64,000 nt of DNA from an uncultured Bacilli bacterium (GTDB taxonomy: Bacteria > Bacillota_I > Bacilli_A > RF39 > UBA660): contig CASPWD010000008.1 of NCBI GenBank assembly GCA_949425635.1, forward strand, positions 1 to 64,000. Reading direction: 5' to 3'. Every line of letters starts with the position of its first letter. Positions within the stretch are counted from its first letter, which is position 1. A program made the position numbers and the translations under genes. This document shows, piece after piece, positions 58,187 through 64,000 of the stretch. The notes below the pieces were generated by a model. The model ran no database searches, was not told the DNA's origin, and was given only the letters and a program-made list of their open reading frames with translations.

Positions 58187-58237
58187 TTAGTATAACATAT
58201 AAAAATTAAAAATAAACAAAAATAGACAAAATAAATA

Positions 58238-58264
58238 AAAATAATGCCAATTAGCATTATTTTT
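58238..58264 (-). terminator. Terminator of helicase gene
   Basis: AAAATAATGCTAATTGGCATTATTTT on minus strand. Confidence 0.6.
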
Positions 58265-60299
58265 AAGAATAAACAATTAATTCATGTTGAGCTCTAGTAC
58301 AAGCGACATATAATAGATTCTTTTCATTTTTTAAATATTTACTTTCAACATCACTATATACGATAACGCTATCGAATTCTAAACCTTTAGCTAAATAAGC
58401 TGGTAATACAACAAGTTCTTTGTTAAATTCTTCAGTATTACTATTTAGTATTGATATAGGAATTGTGTCTTTTAGTTGTTCATATAATTTTAGTGCTGTA
58501 TTACTATCTCTTGTTATAACAGCTACACTTTTATATTTTGTTCTTAAGTATTCAATATCCTCAAGTAATTTACTATTATCTACGCGATGAATTAGTGGTC
58601 TCTTTTCTGTTTTTCTGATTGCACAAACATGATTAAGTCCTAATATTTTATTTGTAAATTCAATAATTTCTGGACTAGAGCGGTATGTTTTAGTTAAAGA
58701 GATACATTTACTTTTTTCAAAGATGTTAGATAGGATATCTAAACTTTCATATTTATAGTAAGGATTTATTGTTTGGTTAACGTCACCTAAAATTGTAAAA
58801 TTGCTGTTTCTGAATATTTTATTAATTATCAAATATTGTAGATAACTATAGTCTTGAGCTTCATCTATAACAACTTGTCTAATATTACCTTCGTAAGGGA
58901 ATCCTTCTAATAATCCTTTCATATAAACAAATAATAAAGCGTCTTCATAACCAATAGTTTTACTTTTATTAAATTTTCTAATGTCTTCGTCTCTTGCTCT
59001 TATCTTACAGAAGGAACTAGAGAAAAAGCCTAGATATATATCTTTGTAATCTTTTTTAAAACTGCTATTTTCCATTATTAGTTTTTTATAAGTTGCTGTT
59101 TTTTTATGACTTCCTTTGTAGTTAGCTTCGCTTAGTTTTTCTGCTATTATGTCTACTCTTTCGAAGAAAGGTAATGTGTTGTAACGTTTATGCAGTAATT
59201 CATTTAAATCTTCTTTATAAACTGTATAGACTTTGTTTTCAGTAAAGTCACTTAAAACTCTAGCTTTTCTTATGTAATCTTCAATATATAGATTGATATC
59301 ATTTATTATTTCGTCACTCTGTTTATATTTAATAAATTCAACATTTGGGACTTTTTCAGAATAGAATTTACCAATAAAATCCATAAATGGTTCAACACTC
59401 TCAAATTCAGTAATCGTGTTGCTTAAATAATCATTAAATGTTGTCTGCAAAGTATTGTCTTCCCCTAGTTCAGGTAATACATTAGAGATATATTCAGTAA
59501 ATATTTGATTAGGTGAAAAAATTAAAACATCATTGCTTGTTAAATTTTTGATTTTATATAATAAGAAAGCTATTCGGTGGAGAGCAACACTAGTTTTTCC
59601 TGAACCAGCGATTCCTGATACTATTAAGGTCTTGTCTCTAACATTTCTTATTACGTTGTTTTGTTCTTGTTGAATTGTATTAACAATATTTTTCATTTTT
59701 TCATTGCTATCATTTGCTAAAACTTCTTGTAATAAGTCATCATCTATATTCATGGAATTATCAAAAGCACTTTCCAAAATACGATTCGCTATTTTATATT
59801 GACGTTTTCTAATAAGTTGTCCTTTTACAGGGCCTCCTGGTGCTGCATAAGCACATGGACCTACTTCAAAGTCATAAAATAAACTACATATTGGACTACG
59901 CCAGTCATATATAATATTTCCATAGTCTTCATCTTTTAAGTAAGTTAGTCCTAAATATACACTAAATCTTTCCTTGTCTTCATCTTCAAATACGACTGAG
60001 GCAAAGTAAGGATTATCTTTAATACGATAAAGCTTTTTGAAGTAATCTTGCTTCATTAAAATTTTGTTTGCTTCAAATTCTGACTCTGCATTAGCTTGAT
60101 TTAATTCTTGAGCATCCATAGCACGCATATTATCCCACGTGTATTTTCTGAATTCCATAAATTTATCTTGGTCTTCAAATATAGTTTCGCCCATTTGAGC
60201 AAGTTTATCATCTAATAATTTCAAAACTTCCTCTAATCTTCTATTCTCTAAATCGAAATCTTTTCCTGTTATTGACATATAATACCACCCTCCTATCAT
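58263..60299 (-). CDS. helD: HelD-like UvrD/Rep superfamily helicase
   Basis: VSGIAGSGKTSVALHRIAFLLY; VIDEAQDYSYLQY; LLYVACTRAQHELIVYS. Confidence 0.85.
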   Translation of the reverse strand: MIGGWYYMSITGKDFDLENRRLEEVLKLLDDKLAQMGETIFEDQDKFMEFRKYTWDNMRAMDAQELNQANAESEFEANKILMKQDYFKKLYRIKDNPYFASVVFEDEDKERFSVYLGLTYLKDEDYGNIIYDWRSPICSLFYDFEVGPCAYAAPGGPVKGQLIRKRQYKIANRILESAFDNSMNIDDDLLQEVLANDSNEKMKNIVNTIQQEQNNVIRNVRDKTLIVSGIAGSGKTSVALHRIAFLLYKIKNLTSNDVLIFSPNQIFTEYISNVLPELGEDNTLQTTFNDYLSNTITEFESVEPFMDFIGKFYSEKVPNVEFIKYKQSDEIINDINLYIEDYIRKARVLSDFTENKVYTVYKEDLNELLHKRYNTLPFFERVDIIAEKLSEANYKGSHKKTATYKKLIMENSSFKKDYKDIYLGFFSSSFCKIRARDEDIRKFNKSKTIGYEDALLFVYMKGLLEGFPYEGNIRQVVIDEAQDYSYLQYLIINKIFRNSNFTILGDVNQTINPYYKYESLDILSNIFEKSKCISLTKTYRSSPEIIEFTNKILGLNHVCAIRKTEKRPLIHRVDNSKLLEDIEYLRTKYKSVAVITRDSNTALKLYEQLKDTIPISILNSNTEEFNKELVVLPAYLAKGLEFDSVIVYSDVESKYLKNEKNLLYVACTRAQHELIVYS

Positions 60300-60418
60300 A
60301 ACAAAATACCACTATCTTATAGCGGATTAATATCTTTTAAATTGTCTAAAGTAAAAAGTCAATCTTAGTATACAATTTTTGAAGTCTTTTTTCAAGAAAA
60401 AAAAGGCTTTAATATGCC

Positions 60419-60697
60419 TTAAATGTTCTTTGTATTTCGAATTATTTCTAGTTTATCAGAAAGTTCTATAGATTCTTCATTCTTATAACCAATATGACAA
60501 ATTTCTTCTATCTGGTCATGATTAAATAAGGCACTTCCACTTGACTCCAAAATCCCTTCTGGATATGGACATCCACGATAATCAAATATTTTATTAGATT
60601 TAGATTCAGCTACTCCACAAAAACCTGTTATCATTATTTTTTTTGTTCCACCTTTTAAAAGAACTACTGTACCGATTGGTAAATATTTTTCTTCCAT
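60419..60697 (-). CDS. DUF4176-family protein (T7SS-associated)
   Basis: YLPIGTVVLLKGGTKKIMITGFCG...FDYRGCPYPEGIL. Confidence 0.75.
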   Translation of the reverse strand: MEEKYLPIGTVVLLKGGTKKIMITGFCGVAESKSNKIFDYRGCPYPEGILESSGSALFNHDQIEEICHIGYKNEESIELSDKLEIIRNTKNI

Positions 60698-60715
60698 AAA
60701 TATTCTCCTAATATT

Positions 60716-61159
60716 CTATAAATTGATTGAATCAATTTTCTCAATTTCATTTCCAGATATTTTTTCAGCAGCAAACTTACTATACATATCATTACTGGAC
60801 AAAGTATCTACTGAATTTGGACTCTTACTTCTATTTTTAAGTCCTAGATTATTATCTTGCTTTAGATTATTGCTTGAAGTAACTAAGGATATTTTAGACG
60901 CTTCTTTTTCAATAAATTCTTTAAACTCTTCATTTTCTAGTCCTTTATAGATGACTTCAATTATCTGGTTATTATCAAATAAGCAAAAAATATTTTCTAT
61001 TAGTCCCTCTGGAAAAATACAGCCATTATAATCATATATTTTTTCTTCGTCGTTGTTTTTAGATGAATATCCAGTAATCATAACTTTTCTATTACCACCT
61101 TCAAGTAAAACGACAGTACCTATTGGTAAAAGTTCTTTTCTCATATAAACACCTGTCAA
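60716..61159 (-). CDS. DUF4176-family protein (T7SS-associated)
   Basis: LLPIGTVVLLEGGNRKVMITGYSS...YDYNGCIFPEGLI. Confidence 0.75.
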   Translation of the reverse strand: MTGVYMRKELLPIGTVVLLEGGNRKVMITGYSSKNNDEEKIYDYNGCIFPEGLIENIFCLFDNNQIIEVIYKGLENEEFKEFIEKEASKISLVTSSNNLKQDNNLGLKNRSKSPNSVDTLSSNDMYSKFAAEKISGNEIEKIDSINL

Positions 61160-62295
61160 TCTATTTTAGTTTCGTTGCTATTTTCTTTATTTTTTAAATT
61201 CAGTTCGTCACTAACTGCTTCACTAATAGCGTTCGTCTTATTGCTTACTCCAACAGAACCAACAAAGGCACTACCTAATAGTCCTCCAAAAAGTGCAACA
61301 CTACCCGCTAATGCAGCGTTGTTGTTAAAAACAGACTCTAATTTATTTAGATCTACGGATGTACTTGCTCCTATTGTTTTATAAATATTAGCATTTTGAG
61401 GATTAAATTCTGGTAAAATACCTTTTATAAATTCGTGTGAATATAAACCGCTTTGAAGTGTGTTTGTTGTAAATGTATTAGCGTTTTTTACTATGTCACT
61501 ATAATTAATATCGTATCCGTATGTTCTTCTTAGATAATCTGTAGCAATTTCATTATTCATTGTAGTATTAGTATAAGTATAAAAAGAACCTAGTGCTTCT
61601 GATGTTGTTGTTTTGATTTCATTACCATCTAAAGTTATACTTGTTTCTATACCTAAAACTGTCATGTTATCGCTATTTGAATGTTTTAATATGATGCCTT
61701 CTTTTGAAGCTGATTCTCTTAAATCAGCATATTTTTCATTATATTCTTCTATTTTAGTTAAGATTTTTTGCAAAGATAATTTTACGTTTTCTAACTTTTC
61801 ATCTAAATTTTTGATTTCCTTATAATTTGCTTGAGTTATAGTTCCTGTTTTTCCGTTACATTCATTCAACAATTTTTCAAAATTATTTTTGGCTTCATGA
61901 CGAAAATTTATTGCATGGAAATCATTTACAACGTTTCCTATTCCAACTGATGAAGTAAGAGGTGTTATTATTTCATCTATTATCCATCTATCTAATGAAA
62001 GCAATGATGATAATTTTGTAGTGGTTACGGAATTTGAAGCTAAAGTACCTGCATTTTTTAAATATTCATTATCTCGTATTCCACATATTGTTTGATCATT
62101 AACAAAAAGAGATTTTATCTTGTTTTTAGGAGTTTCATATAGTTCATCTAGAAAATTATTATTAATAAAATTATTATGTAATTGATTAAAATTCTCTTCC
62201 CATAAGTCGATTGCTTTTTCTACATAAGTTTTAGATTCTTCTACACTTTTTTGAACTTCTTTATATTCTTCGTAATTTAACTTAATCTTAGACAC
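61156..62295 (-). CDS. T7SS-linked substrate-like protein
   Basis: Helical N-terminus; overlaps DUF4176 gene; internal small-residue hydrophobic segment ALAGSVALFGGLLGSAFVGS. Confidence 0.5.
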   Translation of the reverse strand: MSKIKLNYEEYKEVQKSVEESKTYVEKAIDLWEENFNQLHNNFINNNFLDELYETPKNKIKSLFVNDQTICGIRDNEYLKNAGTLASNSVTTTKLSSLLSLDRWIIDEIITPLTSSVGIGNVVNDFHAINFRHEAKNNFEKLLNECNGKTGTITQANYKEIKNLDEKLENVKLSLQKILTKIEEYNEKYADLRESASKEGIILKHSNSDNMTVLGIETSITLDGNEIKTTTSEALGSFYTYTNTTMNNEIATDYLRRTYGYDINYSDIVKNANTFTTNTLQSGLYSHEFIKGILPEFNPQNANIYKTIGASTSVDLNKLESVFNNNAALAGSVALFGGLLGSAFVGSVGVSNKTNAISEAVSDELNLKNKENSNETKID

Positions 62296-62320
62296 ATTAT
62301 CACCCCATAACTATTGTTAT

Positions 62321-62752
62321 TTAATATTCAATATTTTCATTTTGAATTGATTCTTTCTTATACTGTCCAGCTACTGCCCAACCAAAATTGTATTCTAATT
62401 CTTTATTTATGTTATTTATATCTTCTAATAATGTCTTATAAAGTGAAGATAATTCTGATTTTAAATTGTTGATATCTCTTTCTATTTCATTACATACTAG
62501 TGTTAAATCCTCATAATCTCCACTAGACGAATCACCTCTGCAAAATGAAAATGCCGATTTGTTTTTAGTACTCTCTAAAGATTTCATGGCTTCCTCTAAA
62601 TTTTGGGGGATATCTTTTATTAGAAAATTAAAAGCTTCATTAATATTTTCTGTAATAAGAGAATATCCTATTCCTAATGTCTTACAACTATATGTTATTG
62701 TTGTATTTTGATTACCTGTAGTATTTGAAGCTGTTTTGGTTGTGTATGCCAT
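62321..62752 (-). CDS. T7SS-linked small helical protein
   Basis: Operon position; helical heptad-like composition. Confidence 0.5.
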   Translation of the reverse strand: MAYTTKTASNTTGNQNTTITYSCKTLGIGYSLITENINEAFNFLIKDIPQNLEEAMKSLESTKNKSAFSFCRGDSSSGDYEDLTLVCNEIERDINNLKSELSSLYKTLLEDINNINKELEYNFGWAVAGQYKKESIQNENIEY

Positions 62753-62777
62753 AAGTGTCCTCCTTAGTTATTTATTT

Positions 62778-63416
62778 TTATTTATATATAGTAAGTATTC
62801 CTTTAATATCTTTCGTAACATATTTTGCTCCTGTTTGTCCGTTACTAGACTGTGAAGTTTGTAATGATTTATCAAACTCTTGGTTTGAAGATACGGAACT
62901 TTCTTTTTGAATTAAAGGGCTTATCATTGTTGGAATTGTACCTAATGCTAAACTTGCTCCTGCAATACCCATGATTGTTCCAGCGCTCTTTGATGAATTG
63001 TTTTCTTGACTTGTATTTGATGAGTAATTTTCATAATATGAATTGCTATTTATAGTTTCTTTAGACTGATTTGTTATTCCTAATGGATTAGAAGTTTTCA
63101 AACCATTTACTTGTTCTTCAAATTGTTTGTAATTGTCAGTTGTTTTGGAAACTAGTGCAGCCCAATTTTGAAAGTTTGCTATAAATTCATTAAAATTTGC
63201 TGAAGTATTATCCCAATCTAATAAAAGTTGGTATCCTAAATCACCTGATATTGCTTCATTTTCAACATCAATATTTTCATGAATATCTTCATCAAGAGTT
63301 TTAAGAATTCCTGCAATAGAATCTTTGTCACTTGCATCGCCTACAATTTTTTGCATATTCTTGTATATTCGCGATACATTGTCATAATCAAATATTCTAT
63401 CATTCATTAAAATCAT
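62778..63416 (-). CDS. T7SS-linked protein with WXG-like N-terminal half
   Basis: LLLDWDNTSANFNEFIANFQNWAALVSKTTDNYKQFEE; small-residue hydrophobic segment. Confidence 0.5.
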   Translation of the reverse strand: MILMNDRIFDYDNVSRIYKNMQKIVGDASDKDSIAGILKTLDEDIHENIDVENEAISGDLGYQLLLDWDNTSANFNEFIANFQNWAALVSKTTDNYKQFEEQVNGLKTSNPLGITNQSKETINSNSYYENYSSNTSQENNSSKSAGTIMGIAGASLALGTIPTMISPLIQKESSVSSNQEFDKSLQTSQSSNGQTGAKYVTKDIKGILTIYK

Positions 63417-63437
63417 TCCTTTCAGAAAATATAAATA

Positions 63438-63749
63438 TTAGTTACTTTTTGTCATATTTTCAATTATATCGGTTAGTTCATTTGCCAAGATTTCTGTACC
63501 TTCAGCCATATTTTTTAAGTGAGTAGAATACATTTTTATTCCAGATGATAAATCGTTTAATGACTTTCTATATCCTTCTGTTCCATCTTTAAACATATTA
63601 TAGTCATCGCCTGTCCAGTATTGACCAAGTTCATCTATCGCAGAATACATATCTGTAATTCTCTCAGTATAAATTTCAGTATTTCTTTCTATTCTATCTG
63701 CTAATTCTTTTTGTTTTTCACTATCAATAGTAAAATCCCAACTTGCCAT
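63438..63749 (-). CDS. WXG100-family protein
   Basis: YWTGDDYNMFKDG WxG turn in a ~100-aa helical protein. Confidence 0.8.
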   Translation of the reverse strand: MASWDFTIDSEKQKELADRIERNTEIYTERITDMYSAIDELGQYWTGDDYNMFKDGTEGYRKSLNDLSSGIKMYSTHLKNMAEGTEILANELTDIIENMTKSN

Positions 63750-63776
63750 AAAACACCAGCTTTCTTAAAATAATAT

Positions 63777-63810
63777 CTTGTAAAAAGCTAAGTTCTTAGC
63801 GATTTACAAG
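63777..63810. repeat. 34-bp imperfect palindrome between two WXG-like genes
   Basis: CTTGTAAA-aa-GCTAAG-tt-CTTAGC-ga-TTTACAAG. Confidence 0.7.
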
Positions 63811-63833
63811 ATACTACTTTTCTAGTAGTAACT

Positions 63834-64000
63834 CTATAACGTTTCATAAAAATTATTGTTGTTATGAGATTGTTCAAATTGATTATATGCTTCGGCTGCT
63901 GCTTTAGCATTTTGCAATAATACGTTTAAATTGTTCAAACTAGAAACTAGACTAGGCATTAAATTATTCCATTCTTCCATTTTTATTCTAGCCCAATCAC
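63834..64000 (-). CDS. Partial WXG100-like protein, runs off the right edge
   Basis: Manual translation ...DWARIKMEEWNNLMPSLVSSLNNLNVLLQNAKAAAEAYNQFEQSHNNNNFYETL*. Confidence 0.55.
   Translation of the reverse strand, partial: DWARIKMEEWNNLMPSLVSSLNNLNVLLQNAKAAAEAYNQFEQSHNNNNFYETL

Noticed and set aside
60402-60420. Strong terminator after DUF4176 gene
   Set aside because: Only a short weak stem (AAGGC...GCCTT); not listed as a feature.
1-64000. Many short plus-strand ORFs in the track (e.g. 762-947, 3429-3917, 49550-50020)
   Set aside because: Antisense to well-supported minus-strand genes, with low-complexity translations and no convincing RBS.
1-64000. CRISPR array
   Set aside because: No regularly spaced repeat-spacer series seen; repeats found are operator, oriT or terminator-like.
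1-64000. UGA-as-Trp genetic code (Mollicutes code 4)
   Set aside because: Housekeeping proteins are full length with ordinary stops under the standard code.

Overview
64 kb of an AT-rich Firmicutes/Bacilli-type chromosome (standard code; pro-SigE and SpoIIGA imply a sporulation lineage). Almost every gene lies on the minus strand. From about 1 to 33.5 kb is an integrative/conjugative-type element: VirD4-like coupling protein, MOB_P-like relaxase with RHH accessory proteins, a putative oriT with three 17-bp repeats, M23 hydrolase, VirB4 ATPase, VirB6/VirB3/VirB2-like membrane proteins, SSB-like protein, sortase plus a CnaB-type surface protein, accessory cargo, and a replication-initiator-like gene. 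No integrase was recognised in the window. From about 33.6 to 64 kb is host backbone: T-box-HD-serS, RlmD/TrmA, rpe-rsgA-prkC-prpC-rlmN, sigE-spoIIGA, C11 peptidase, ftsZ-ftsA, rplT-rpmI-infC, a HelD-like helicase, and the start of a type VII secretion (WXG100/DUF4176) locus. Most notable: (1) the T-box-controlled host serS is cut before motif 3 and directly followed by a divergent, full-length serS on the element side, suggesting an element that breaks an essential gene and supplies a replacement; (2) a cargo module of LysR, radical SAM and MazG-NUDIX genes bounded by a repeated TGCAAAAATGCA-type motif; (3) two small ArpU-like genes, each preceded by a leader terminator; (4) an operon with two overlapping paralogous genes of unknown family. 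All family calls come from reading motifs by eye; no database search was run.
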